Positions 39,490-50,180 are shown, counted from the first letter of the stretch. The stretch: 64,000 bases of DNA from Vespa crabro (GCF_910589235.1 NC_060959.1:6002763-6066762); one strand, 5' to 3'. The notes: a model not told the origin generated them from the sequence alone. Program-made: numbers and translations.

Positions 39490-40037
39490 GAGAGAGAAAT
39501 CCTTCGATCCTGTACGGAGTAATACGATTTATATTTACGTTGTAAATAGACATCATAATGAAATGTATATACGTTCCTACGAATGTATTTGTATAGAAAG
39601 TGAGAGAGAAAATAGAGAGGAAGAGAGAGAGAGAAAGAGAAGTGATAAAAAGAGAGAGAAAAAAAAAGAGAGAGAGAGGGAAGAGAGAGGGAGAGAGAGG
39701 GAGGGAGAGAGAGAGAGAGAGAGAGAAGTGAAAAAAGAGGGAGAGAGAGAAAGAGAGAGATAGGAACTGGGTCATAGCACATGTTTGTCGTAGCATGGCA
39801 GGTGGAGAGGATCTATAACGTTTTACTAAGAATACAAGAGCTACTGGTGGACACGTCTAGGACGTAGCATACAAATGTTAATACCGATGCAACGTTGGGA
39901 AACTATATAAACACTCGATCTCTCGTTCGAATCTATCTGCAACAATTCCTAGATACGTTAGCGTGGGTGTGCCGGTATATTATAGGGGAATGTCAATTGA
40001 AATAACGTTTTAACTTTTTCTTTTTTTTCTCTCTTTT

Positions 40038-40080
<43 letters not shown>

Positions 40081-40921
40081 TTATAACATGCATTTAACTT
40101 AACTTTTATATAACTACACACATATATATACGTATTGTTAAGATTTCATTTAATTTTTTTCATTGTAAAATAAATTATTAATACATATCCGAAGATTAAT
40201 ATTTGTTAAATCTACGTTAGAGTATTTATACTGTAAATTATAAATATATATATATATATTATAGAAATGTTCTTTTAATAATTAAAACGAAAGATATTTT
40301 TTAACGAATAAATATGAATATAATCTTTATAACGTTACGCTCGTTTGTAATAGCTGTTTCAAAAGTGCATTCGTATTGGGTTATTAAAAATGTTTTCTTA
40401 CTTCTCGACGATTTTCTCGATGACGACCACCATCCTGTATTATTCGATTCGTAAAATATATGCCGGCCATTCGTCAATGGTTCAACGAAGTAGGATCTAC
40501 CGTCGACAATGACAAATGCATAAATTTCATCCAAACAAATCGTTAGAACAACAGACGAAATATTTTCATTGTTTTCGACGATTCCGTATCTTAGATCACA
40601 GTCGAAATTTTTATTGAAATATTTTCCTCCTCGTAAATGAAGATCCTTCGAAAGTATTAATCTATCATTGACCGTAGTTCTTAACGTCCAATTTTTAATA
40701 ATAACGTAGATCGTCGTTTCCTCCTGTAGATTCCTCGAATGATTTTCGAATGGTAATCGATGATCACGTAATGATGAGGATAGATTATCCGTTATTATTC
40801 TCGGATAAATGATCTCATATTCGATGAAACTTTGAATGAGCTCGTCGACGCGAGATTTACAGGCTATCGTACCGAGCAACCAGGTCGTTACTAGTAAACT
40901 CGAGAGTTTCGATTGTGGCAT
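34022..40921 (-). CDS. Secreted ADAMTS metalloprotease, ADAMTS2/3/14-like
   Basis: This is a zinc endopeptidase of the extracellular matrix. CDS exons in transcription order: 40402-40921, 39057-39350, 38565-38677, 37775-37867, 37421-37656, 37070-37222, 36855-36968, 36621-36735, 36371-36540, 35973-36276, 35744-35876, 34996-35261, 34553-34818 and 34022-34247. They sum to 3,003 nt (1,000 aa) with every phase consistent. Domain order: signal peptide (about 1-22), propeptide with RLKR at about 199-202, protease domain from about 280 with HEVAHILGLTHD at 414-425, disintegrin-like, TSP1 at about 575, Cys-rich, spacer, and TSP1 repeats at about 860 and 935. The ...[10 protein letters not shown] segment after the zinc site and the ...CKTKKGPPM segment resemble procollagen N-proteinase types (ADAMTS2/3/14). 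No PLAC domain is seen before the stop. The orthologue name is not certain, so no symbol is given. Confidence 0.9.
35744..36968 (-). CDS. ADAMTS exons 7-11: disintegrin-like, TSP1-1 and Cys-rich region
   Basis: Exon 7 (36855-36968; acceptor CTATTCTAG|ACAG) encodes QWSCLLNRP and [12 protein letters not shown]. Exon 8 (36621-36735) gives [12 protein letters not shown] and [18 protein letters not shown], the disintegrin-like fold. Exon 9 (36371-36540) has WCINGRC and the TSP1 core [17 protein letters not shown]. Exon 10 (35973-36276) has [27 protein letters not shown] and [14 protein letters not shown]. Exon 11 (35744-35876) has [11 protein letters not shown] and [13 protein letters not shown], the conserved end of the Cys-rich domain. 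Cysteines sit at the expected family positions. Confidence 0.92.
37070..38677 (-). CDS. ADAMTS exons 3-6: zinc protease domain
   Basis: Exons 38565-38677, 37775-37867, 37421-37656 and 37070-37222. The domain opens with [19 protein letters not shown]. It continues through a [20 protein letters not shown] segment and reaches HEVAH at the end of exon 5, where the codon after the second His is split. Exon 6 completes HEVAHILGLTHD, the reprolysin HExxHxxGxxHD motif with three zinc-binding His and the catalytic Glu. The expected Met-turn follows in [10 protein letters not shown], then [16 protein letters not shown]. All catalytic residues are intact, so the enzyme should be active. Confidence 0.93.
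39057..40921 (-). CDS. ADAMTS exons 1-2: signal peptide and propeptide
   Basis: Exon 1 (40402-40921) starts at ATG 40,921 with a hydrophobic leader ([16 protein letters not shown]), followed by a propeptide with possible N-glycosylation sites (NHS, NWT, NIS) and a conserved-looking Cys ([12 protein letters not shown]). Exon 2 (39057-39350) holds FTRRLKRE, a furin-type RxKR site. The exon-2 donor must be CCGA|GTATAT (39,056) rather than AAA|GTACCG, because only the former keeps frame with exon 3. Intron 1 contains large (GA)n tracts (39,399-39,763). Confidence 0.85.
39399..39763. repeat. Long (GA)n microsatellite cluster in ADAMTS intron 1
   Basis: Two GA-rich arrays (39,399-39,497 and about 39,600-39,763) separated by unique sequence. 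Short ORFs in them are repeat artefacts. Confidence 0.9.
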
Positions 40922-41453
40922 GCTTGCACCTTGTCACATTAATTAAATTCCGTACGGTTGCTTTCGCACAGACTTGCTCTCTCTCTCTCTCTTTCTCTCT
41001 CTCCTTCTCTCTCTCCTTCTCTCTCTCTCTCTCTTTCTCTCTCTTTCTCTCCTTCTATCTCTATCTCTATCTCTCTCCGTGGCACTCGAAACGCATGATA
41101 AAATTTTACGTATACCTATACACCCACGAGAAAGAGAAAGAGAGAGAAAGAGAGAGAAAGAGAAAGAGAGAAAGAGAAAAAAAGAGAGAATAAGAGAGAA
41201 ACATAGAAAATCACAATTTATACGGGCAAATCGTTTTTTCCACTGACTATACGCTCGCGCGTTATGTCGGAAACACTCGAACGTTTAATAATTTCAACTA
41301 CACTCCTTTCGCCACTCGACTCTTTATACGCTCGCACTCGTTAAACTTTGGCCGAAGTACTAGTTGTTGAATAAAGCGAATTACGGTGAATATTAACGAG
41401 CGTGTACCAACGACATCGAATAGTATGTATTATATACACACACACATACTCAA

Positions 41454-41484
<31 letters not shown>

Positions 41485-41984
41485 AAGTCAGTCAATTTTA
41501 CAAAACGTTAACACATACAAATAGAATGACTTTGACGGCAATGACAACAACTGACACTGGATGACAATGAATGATACGATATGACGTATCAGATCTATCA
41601 AATCTTAACGGGTGAAATCATTCTTCGTTAAAATTGTTCTCGGTAGAGGAAACAAGTGGAGTCATGGATCAATACGGGAAACAATCGGATAGTTTTTCAA
41701 ACGATTTCAATGGAAAATCTCCGGATATAATTTATGGGAGGGGAAAAAATAAATAAAAAAAATAAATAAATAAAAAAAAATAGAGCGAGAGAAAGAGAGA
41801 GAGAAATAGGGAATCGTAATTTGTGAAAACTACGACTTGCAAACATCGCTGGATTAAACTAAAGGAGGAAATTCTTTCTAATTAAGGTCTAATCAAAAGT
41901 GCATTCGTTTGGTACGCGGTACGCGTTGCAACTGGCGAGCACATGGACGAGGAAAACGACGAAAGCACGCGCCCACGAGAAAGA
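40922..41984. other. ADAMTS 5' UTR and upstream region
   Basis: (CT)n/(GA)n at 40,978-41,190, the TATA-like site near 41,325, (TA)n at 41,456-41,482, and AT-rich DNA up to the duplication edge. No coding exon seen. Confidence 0.5.
41300..41335 (-). promoter_or_regulatory. Candidate TATA-box core promoter of the ADAMTS gene
   Basis: On the - strand a GCGTATAAAGAG motif (TATAAA at 41,323-41,328) lies about 400 nt upstream of the start codon, with a CpG-rich flank and GAGTGTAG about 20-25 nt downstream where transcription could begin. The resulting 5' UTR would hold long (GA)n/(CT)n tracts (40,978-41,190). The motif is a visual match only. Confidence 0.35.
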
Positions 41985-42204
41985 GAGAGAGAGAGAAAGG
42001 GAGAGATAGAGAGGGAGAGAGAAAGAAAGAGAAAGAGACAGAAACAGAGAAAAGAAAAAGACAGAAGACGAGACAGAGAAGGACGAGCGAGCCGGATATT
42101 CTGCGAAGCCGAGAACGCATCGCATCGACGAATGCAAACGCATCGTTGCGGGGCTAGAAAAAGCACACCAGTCAAGTACTTGGCAACCGGCACAAGTTCT
42201 AATA

Positions 42205-42421
42205 ATGGCGGCTTTATGTCCAACGTAAGTACTCTCTTCTCCGATCTTCCACTGACAAACTGTCTCTTTTCGAATTTATCGAATCTCAAGGAATTCTCTA
42301 TCTATATTGCCATATCGACCACCTGCGACATGAACTAACTCAGCAAGTAATTGTTTTACAGGTTCGACGATAATTAGATTGTTACGTCAATGTATACGAC
42401 AATAACAATTTCACGAATAAA
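42205..42421 (+). other. Candidate spliced mini-transcript, copy A
   Basis: ATG at 42,205 in a YY1/Pho-like context (AATAATGGCGGC), then a GTAAGT donor after 42,224, an acceptor TTGTTTTACAG with exon 2 from 42,362, and a stop at 42,375-42,377. The joined ORF is only 11 codons (MAALCPTFDDN). AATAAA follows at 42,416-42,421. The layout (start, donor, acceptor, stop, poly-A hexamer) is kept in copy B. It could instead be 5' UTR or a regulatory element. Confidence 0.25.
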
Positions 42422-42833
42422 GGATTATTATTTATATAATTATCATTTGTATACATATATATATATATATATATACGTTTAATACCAATATCATTGCAAA
42501 TAACTGTAAAGGGAAAATTGTTAACTAAGAAATTGAAATTTCATCAACCGATGAATGAAAACTGTTCGAACTGACTGTAAGGTAGATCTCTAAAATTATG
42601 TAAATTCACGGGAAAATTCTAGATCATCTATCTTCCAAGAAGATCATGATATTCGTCTCGTATTACGGACCGAAAACGAACGAGTAAACTACTTCCGGAA
42701 GTTGTTTCTCTTTTAACATTTTTGAAATATTTAGTAACTATAAATATGGATAGGATTTTTTTATTAGTTCGAATGAAATAAAAAGAGAAGTCGTGCGTGA
42801 AACTTAATATTTTTTAATATTTTATCAATAATG

Positions 42834-43173
42834 TCACGATGGATACATGGTAATTGTTAATACGATTTGAAGTATAAGAGCTAAAACGAAATTGATTTCT
42901 TTCATCGTAAGATCGTTGGCAGTTCCGGTTCCGGTATTGCACAAAGATTTATCACAACAGGCGGTGCAAGCGTAAAGTTTCGTTCTTTCACCGATAACGA
43001 TGCAACCGGGCTCACATTTGCTCGTACAATTTCTTTCCAACGACCATAATTGAGGACTGGAAGTCGAATTTTCTGTACTCGTCGTATAAGAAAATCGCTT
43101 CACCTGCAAAAAGAAAAAAAAGAGAAAAGAAAAAAAAAAAGAAAACTCGATTGAACAAATCATATTCGTTTAA

Positions 43174-43217
<44 letters not shown>

Positions 43218-44510
43218 TTTTTCTTTTATGTTGATTCAAAAGAAAAATCATTTTGTATTTATATCATATTTATATTAATTCAATTATATTTTAATTTCTT
43301 TTTTTTTATATATAAAATATCAATATCGTAACATTTTATTATTTATATTTTGATATTTTATTGAGATACAGATACGTTCATTTACTTATTTTTTTTTTTT
43401 TTATATAGTTTTTTCTTCTTTTTTATAATATTAAATTCCTTACCATGCAAATTCTTTTATCGTCCTGACACTTTTGAATAAAGGAACTGTGATTAGTGGA
43501 AAGATCGGAACACAATTCCCCATCAGGCATGGTACTGCATTGATAACACCATAAATCGTTTGGCCGTTCGGAAGCAGCATGAGTTCGATGTTCTTTCGTC
43601 ATAAATTGACCTGCTTATCGAAGGAAAACTTATTACGTATGTATATCGTACACTTGGTAAAATCATGTTAAGGTTAATAGTGCTAACATAAAATCTTGTT
43701 TATTAGATCGACATTTGAATGAAGATTGATGTAAGAATGTAATAGAGAACAATTGTTAGATATCATATGTCTTTCTGCAAATATTACGTATATTGCATAT
43801 AATCAATTAATTGTGTTATCGATGACAATATAATTTATTATGATAAATAATTTTAAATGAACGAACAACGAGAGAACTACGTTAATCGAAATGTAAAGAA
43901 AAAGGGAGAAGATAAAAATAAAATAATACTCACACACATACACACACACACACACACGTACATATATAATTTTGAATTAAACTAAAATTTTTAACGCGCA
44001 AAAGTAAACAGGCAAAGACACAGAATGGTCACATGGAAAATATTAAACGCACGTTAGCATGCATATACGTTATGTCTGTTTTAAATATATACAGGCAATA
44101 ATTGTTGCTAAATAATCTGTTTGATGTTATCTACAAGAATATATAATAAAGAATATAAGGTCCCATTTAGAAAATGTAATCGCGATCTTATCATAAATCA
44201 CTATGAGGCCATTGAAAAAATCAAATAATTATCACTACGATGGTATTTCAATATTCGTTTTTTTTTCTTTTTCCATGCTTTTCTTTTTATTGTTCTTTTT
44301 CGTTTTATTTTCTAATACTTAGAAAAATAATTGCATGTATACGTATAAATCGGACATAGTTTATATACATGTACAAACACATACATAAACAAGGGAAGAT
44401 AAGAAGATGGTAGATAAGAAGAAATACATAATCCATCACTTACCATCAGAGAGGACGATCGAAGTTATGATCAGGAAGCACACAAAGCTGACACGAATAT
44501 CTTCAATCAT
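42834..44510 (-). CDS. Ly6/uPAR-family GPI-anchor-type surface protein, copy A
   Basis: Three exons: 44444-44510 (signal peptide, MIEDIRVSFVCFLIITSIVL), 43444-43610 and 42834-43103. The total is 504 nt (167 aa). The mature part starts near QFMTKEHRTHA and contains a Ly6/three-finger domain with 12 cysteines: WCYQC, ELC, KC, IC, NC, KCEPGC, YACTACC and the hallmark CCDKSLCN. After CNTGTGTAND a hydrophobic tail (INFVLALILQIVLTIT) is a GPI-attachment signal. Such insect proteins act at the cell surface in septate-junction assembly, channel or receptor modulation and similar roles; which applies here cannot be told. Splice sites are GATG|GTAAGT, GCAG|GTCA, CATG|GTAAGG and GCAG|GTGA. An AATAAA for the - strand lies at 42,760-42,765. 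Confidence 0.9.
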
Positions 44511-44879
44511 TTTCGAAGCAATTGAAACACCTGATATGTATACGTATGTATATATATGTATGTACATATATATTTGTGTATGTGTGTGCGTGTTCGTGTG
44601 TATGTGTATATGTATTATATTAATTCGAATTAAAAACCGATCGTAAAATCATCGCGTTTATGGTAATAATAAAGAAGAAAAAAAAGAAAAAATTGAAAAA
44701 GACTGATGATCCGTCGACATTTTCCTTCGGAATTTTCTATACACGTATTAGAGGAATGGCACAAAGGATGATGGTAAATTCTAGTAGATGAAGAATGACA
44801 GACAATGGAAAAGAAAGAGGGAGAGAGATGGAATACTCTTGACTCGAGAAAAGTAGACTCTTTTTCGCGGAATTTCGTC

Positions 44880-45090
44880 ATGGCGACGACGCTCTCGCGA
44901 CGCTCGCGACGCTCCGTGACCACACGGAATCTTCGTGAGTCGGTGGCACGACCTCAGAGTTTGCGCACTGCACGTGTCGCTCCAGAAACCTGGAAACGTT
45001 GAAAATCGATAATCCTGCGAAAAGGTCCCTGTCCCTTTCGTCGTAGTTGTCGTTGTCGTCGTCATCGTCGTATGTTGACGTCAGAACCAT
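44880..45090 (-). promoter_or_regulatory. GC-rich upstream block of Ly6-A with CRE-like site
   Basis: A CpG-rich island within AT-rich DNA, 370-580 nt upstream of the Ly6-A start codon. It holds tandem CTCGCGACG units, a CACGTG E-box within GCACTGCACGTGTCG, and a palindromic TGACGTCA (45,076-45,083), the CREB/ATF site. The same block is at 56,340-56,550 upstream of Ly6-B. It probably includes the promoter and 5' UTR; a 70-codon ORF in it is more likely accidental. Confidence 0.45.
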
Positions 45091-46063
45091 CGTACGAGCA
45101 GAATGAAATTAATTATGAATCTTAAACGTTTTTTCATTTTCTTTTTCTCTTTTATTTATTTATTTTTTATTTGTTTATTTATTTCTTTAGCTTTTTTTCC
45201 ATCTATAATTCAAGATTATTCTAATTGATTTGTAAAGAAAAAATGAAGGGTAATACATAGGATACTTATTTTTCTGATGAAAGAAAGAAAGATAGAAAAA
45301 AAAAAAGAAACAAAAGCTATTTATCTCGTAATAATAATAATTATTTCCAAATGATTGACCCTTTAATTAATTCGAATAAAAGATTCGAGATAACTCGAAG
45401 TAACGTATATCTGTTCGATCGAAATAAATCGATTTTTCATTGAGGAATATAATATCCAATGTGGGAAAAATGAAATGAACCCGTAAAATAAATTTACCGA
45501 CGTTCTATCGAAAACAACGATAAAGAATTGCTTGTTGTCTGTCCTAAACGGATCTGTTTGCTCGAGCGTTTCGTTGTTACTTGTGTATGTTTTCCTGTTC
45601 CCAAAATTTAGAACGTAACTGCTCTAGATGCAACAATTATCAATCTCTTAACATTCAGCCACTCGATAAATTGTCGACAATTTCGCTCATGAAATCAAAA
45701 TTTTTATGTAAATATTATAACAATTATATTATTATTATTATTATTATTATTATTCTTTTTTGACAGCTATTAATTTTATACATTGATATAGGATGTATTT
45801 CTATTTTATTATTCATATTATTGCATATAATTGGACTCATTAACTACAGTATCATGAATCATTAATGATGAATAACCATTGCGGTTGGTAATCCAAAATA
45901 TCGCGACTAATATCTGAAATAATAACTTTTCAAATTCCTTTGACGTAAAGTATATTTAAAATAAATTACGAATAAAAAAAAAATATAAAATGTTGAAGTT
46001 TCTCTATATTCCTAGAAACGTTCATTCTTTCTTCTGTAAAGCAAAAGCATCAAAAAGAAAAAA
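44999..46063. repeat. Identical tract shared with 56459-57523 (copy A side)
   Basis: I compared the rows base by base. From 44,999 to 46,063 the two copies match at every position (offset 11,460), including an (ATT)n array near 45,725-45,755 and several poly-A runs. Mismatches resume on both sides: 44,998 (G versus A) on the left, and an extra A in copy B within a purine run just after 46,063 on the right. No convincing ORF is present; two short shared ORFs are only a consequence of the identity. Confidence 0.9.
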
Positions 46064-46467
46064 GAAAAATCATCGTTTTTAGTATCCATTTTTATGTTTC
46101 AGAATGTTCTAGTTTGCCTGAGTATTTTGACAAATCGATATCTTGATTGTCCGGCGTTCGTGTAATCGGTTCTTCGATTAATTGAAGTTTGAATGATCCA
46201 TTATATTAGTTATTAGATGTCACACAATTTCATCAATTCAAATATCTATATTTTGATAACATCTCAGAAATAATTTCATTGACATATCTTTTATTTATTT
46301 CATTAAAATTGGAAATAAAGTGAGAACAAATTAATTTTCAATACTTCTTTTTTTCGACGAATTTTTTTTTCATCCAAAGATGACAAATAAAAATCGTTCA
46401 TCTTCTAAAGTAAATAATTTGCAAAATTCGATTATTTAAAACATTTTTAGATGCAAATGATTTGTAC

Positions 46468-46511
<44 letters not shown>

Positions 46512-46849
46512 GTATTTTATTAATTTATTAAAGAGTTAAACAAGCAAACATTTGTTATCTTGGCGTAGTTTTGTTAATTAGGTCTCTGAGCCATTAAGTC
46601 TTCCATGTGCCGAGGATATCAAAGAGCTACCAATCGCATAAAAGTATCAGTTACAACTTTTCATCGATCATTCCGCTTTTGTGAGACGTTACCTACACGT
46701 TCCCGAAAGGTGAATAACCGTAGGAAAATCGATTTCAAGTCGTTCAAACAATCGGCGGTACAATTGCTTTCTCTCTCACGAAGCTCTCTTACTACTTTGA
46801 AATTACCGCAACAATTCCAAGTATGTATTTATCTTCTTTCTTCCTCTTT

Positions 46850-46891
<42 letters not shown>

Positions 46892-48968
46892 TCTTTCTTG
46901 CTTCAGCAAATAAATTATAGTAGCAAATAATTTATCGATTGTCAATAAGTTTGTACGATCTTATAAATCATATTATCTTTAATAATAATATTTGAAAACT
47001 TTGAATGTTCCATGAATGCAAAATAAATTCCTCGTCCTGTTTCTAATGAAATTTTATTTGAAGTACCACAGATTTTGTGATTATTTGTTTAAACTTTATA
47101 AAAAATTTACAACGCTCCAGATTTCGATAATAACTTCTCGAGTATCGATTTTGAGATGTTTCAATTTGAAAATCAATTCTAACGTTTGTAAAGCATTCTG
47201 ATGTATTCGTACATGCAAATCGATTCTACTAGATATTCATATAACGATTTTCAAGTAAACCCATAAAGTTTTCTATTGAAAGAGTGAAAGAAAAATAGAG
47301 AAGGAATAAATAAATAGCAATCTGCAGGAACAAACAAAAATTGAAAAGGTCTTCTCGAAGACATGGTACTTTCGATTGTTACAGTTGGTAATTTCGAGTT
47401 TAATAGTGAGAGGAAGTGAGAAAGAGAGAAAGAGAGTGAGAGAGAGAAGGCATAATTTATTTATTTCGTGTAATTAATCCGTTCCTTAATAAATCGTCTT
47501 CGTGCGATCATGTTTATGTAATGATATTACAATTATGAAAGCTGGTTATCACGAAGGAAAAGAAAAGAATGAAAAGAAAACAGGAAGTAAGGAAGAAAAT
47601 AAAAATAAAAAAGGAAGTAAGAAAGAAAATAAGAATAAAAAAGAAAATAATAAAAACAAAAAAATACGTACGGGTATGCGCATAAATACACACCCATATA
47701 TATACTTCTACATATTTTCCTTTTGTCATTCGACATTTAATGTTCCAATATCAAGTTTAATGTATATCGTAACAGGAGAATTAAATGGCGGATCGAATAT
47801 CTATTTCCGACAATATGAAGTGGGTCATTTTAATGTCAACGGAATGAGTTAAGGAATATGATGAAAGGATATTCTAAGGGATATTCTAAGGGAAAAGATG
47901 AAGCAATGAGAAGAGTGTCGTGAGAAAGATAGAAGATGAAAAGGAAAAAAAAAAGTACAGATAGTTTATTTAACTCGATCGCAATAGTAATCTTTTTCTT
48001 ATAGAAAAATATTTCTTTGGGGTAGAAGGAGTGGAGTGGGGCCCGGGTGGGGGGGGGGGCATTTGAAAATATGACAAAATGGATTTTCGTTGTGAAAGTC
48101 GATTCAAAATTACATTTACGCCTACGTAGATACCAATATCTACGTGTATTTTCATACATATAGATGTAATACATTTTAACATATATACAAACACTTACGA
48201 AGGAAGTATAGAGTAACAAGTTCTTTTTTAGAACAGGCCATTAACCCCTTGACATACAATGACGTCTGGGAGACGTCATTCATTTCATATGCCATTGTAG
48301 ATTTTGACGTCTCCGAGACGTAAGGAATGGTCTCCGATGTACGTCGTACAGTACATTATTAAATTATTCAATTATTTCACTAGTGTATCGATTTTGTTTT
48401 ATTTAAAATGTTCAAGATGCTCTATTTATGCTCTCTTTTTTTTCCTCTTTTTTTTCTTCTTTCCTTTTCTTTTTTTTTTTTTTTTAATTGTATGTCAAGG
48501 GGTTAAGTTCCGTGGGTGATTCTTCATCGAACAATGTATATTCATTCTATTGACATTTACGTTGAAGCAACGTCACGTGATTGACGAGCTCTGATAAATT
48601 AAATCCGAACAACGTACTAGGAAAAAAAACTACGAAAAAAATAATCCTGAATCAATACTTAACGAGATTTGAACGCATGCCAGAGATACGTTTACGATTA
48701 AAAAATATTCCCATTTTATATTCCTTATGAAGAAATAATCTCCTTTGCCAATGATGCAACGATTTAACAATTTTATAATTACATTTCTTTATGAAGACGT
48801 AATATTATTCTATGTTATATATATTTCGCGTATAAAACATTTTATAAAATACATATTTATGAAAATATGTTAATTTATGCATTTAATTACAGAAAATATA
48901 AATGTAACAACGTAGTAGGTAAAAATATGGTAATGATGATTTTTATTTAACAATACAGATATTAAATA

Positions 48969-49043
<75 letters not shown>

Positions 49044-49726
49044 GCTCTACTTTCCATTAATATTTCTAATTTACTCGGTCAGCAATCAAAAATTTAATCA
49101 AATCATCTATATATCCTCCGTTCATTAGCGAAATCCCAAGCTTAGTAACATTTTTTCACGTAATATAAAAACGAAAAACCAATACATCATATGTGGATGA
49201 ATAATATATCTTTTTTAATTGTCATTTGAAACGCATTTTCTATCGTCCTATTTTTTCTTTTTTATTTTTTATTATAACATTATGCGAGTTTAGATTTAAG
49301 TTCAATTTCACAACATCGAATAGCAAAGCTCTTGGTAGCTTTTTCGGGATAAAATATTTAAGGATTTATTTAAGTATGTGAGAGATTTAAACATATCATA
49401 AAGAAAAAAAAGGAAGGAGAATTGAAAAAAAAAAGGAAGAACGGAAAGAAAAGGAATAGGAATATGAAAGCGAAGTGTTAAAAATTACGAAAAGACAAAA
49501 AGTACGTTTGTATAAACGACATGAAAACAAAACAAAAAGACTATGGATTCATTTTTGATAACATTTCAAAGCTTAGTTTTCCGTCAAATATAAAAAGCTG
49601 TGTCTTTGGAAGAAAATGATTTTCGTTAGTCGAAGCTCGTCGAGATAGGATATTGAAATAAAAAAAAAGAGGCTAGAAGAGATTGATAGATATATAGAAA
49701 AATACAATGGAGAAAAATACAAAAGA

Positions 49727-49770
<44 letters not shown>

Positions 49771-49924
49771 GCTAAATATAGAAAATTGAAAAATCAACAA
49801 AAAAAAAAAGAAAAAGAGGAAGAAGATTCTTTATCATTTGTCGGTCTTGAAAAGTCGAGTTTGAAAGGATAGATTTACGTCATCGGATTAAAGTACAGCT
49901 GGTCGGTCGATGTTTACAGTGAAG
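46064..49924. other. Non-coding part of copy A
   Basis: Holds (TA)n at 46,470-46,510, (CT)n at 46,856-46,888, the MITE at 48,245-48,502, a G-run near 48,045-48,059, (AT)n at 48,970-49,040 (about eight bases long at the copy-B site near 60,380) and (GA)n at 49,730-49,766. A 102-codon ORF at 46,605-46,913 runs into the (CT)n array and its copy-B partner diverges, so I do not call it. Confidence 0.55.
48245..48502. mobile_element. piggyBac-type MITE with TTAA target duplication
   Basis: A 258-bp non-autonomous element with perfect 16-bp terminal inverted repeats CCCCTTGACATACAAT, flanked by TTAA at 48,241-48,244 and 48,503-48,506. TTAA duplication and CCC-starting termini are features of the piggyBac superfamily. 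The interior has a perfect 8+3+8 palindrome (TGACGTCTGGGAGACGTCA) and a related GACGTCTCCGAGACGT, a possible subterminal repeat pair, then a T-rich arm. There is no transposase ORF. The paralogous site in copy B (about 59,888-59,891) has a single TTAA and no insert. Confidence 0.9.
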
Positions 49925-50180
49925 CAACACGTGAGAGACGACGAGTTAGATTCTGATAGTACAACCCCCGTTGGACGTCGAGAAAGTTGCATATCCACGA
50001 TTGTTATGAGTAACACGCGCGCAGTTTCAGAGGAAAGCTCGGCAGCGCGGCAGAAAGCTCCGAAGGGGATTGGTCGATCGGCTGCTGGTCGATCGTGGAA
50101 GGGGCTACCGGGTCGAGACCGAACATCGCAGTATCGCTCCGACTGTCGCGACGGTCTGAACTATTTTCAAAAGTTCGGTG
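49925..50180. promoter_or_regulatory. GC-rich conserved block, copy A
   Basis: GC-rich DNA in an AT-rich setting. An 82-bp core (50,053-50,134) is identical to copy B. It contains GGTCGATCG twice, separated by GCTGCT, an inverted CCAAT box (GATTGG), and AAAGCTCCGAA followed downstream by a second imperfect copy. A CACGTG E-box lies at about 49,929. It is probably a promoter or enhancer, perhaps with a distal first exon. A short + strand ORF here is interrupted differently in the two copies, so coding is unlikely. Confidence 0.4.

Noticed and set aside
39399..39763. Repeated GA units as a CRISPR-like or satellite array
   Set aside because: There are no regular spacers; it is dinucleotide microsatellite DNA in a eukaryotic intron.
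44878..45090. 70-codon - strand ORF upstream of Ly6-A, also present upstream of Ly6-B
   Set aside because: It sits in the CpG-rich 5' block and is shared mainly because that stretch is nearly identical between the copies. It is Asp/Asn-rich from a GAC repeat and has no family features; more likely 5' UTR or promoter.
45581..45763. 60-codon ORF identical in both duplicates (also 57,041-57,223)
   Set aside because: It lies wholly within the identical tract and ends in an (ATT)n array; identity here says nothing about coding.
46605..46913. + strand ORF with similar ORF at 58,064-58,273
   Set aside because: Similarity comes from the segmental duplication. The copy-A ORF runs into a (CT)n array and the copy-B ORF ends differently. 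No domain or splice evidence.
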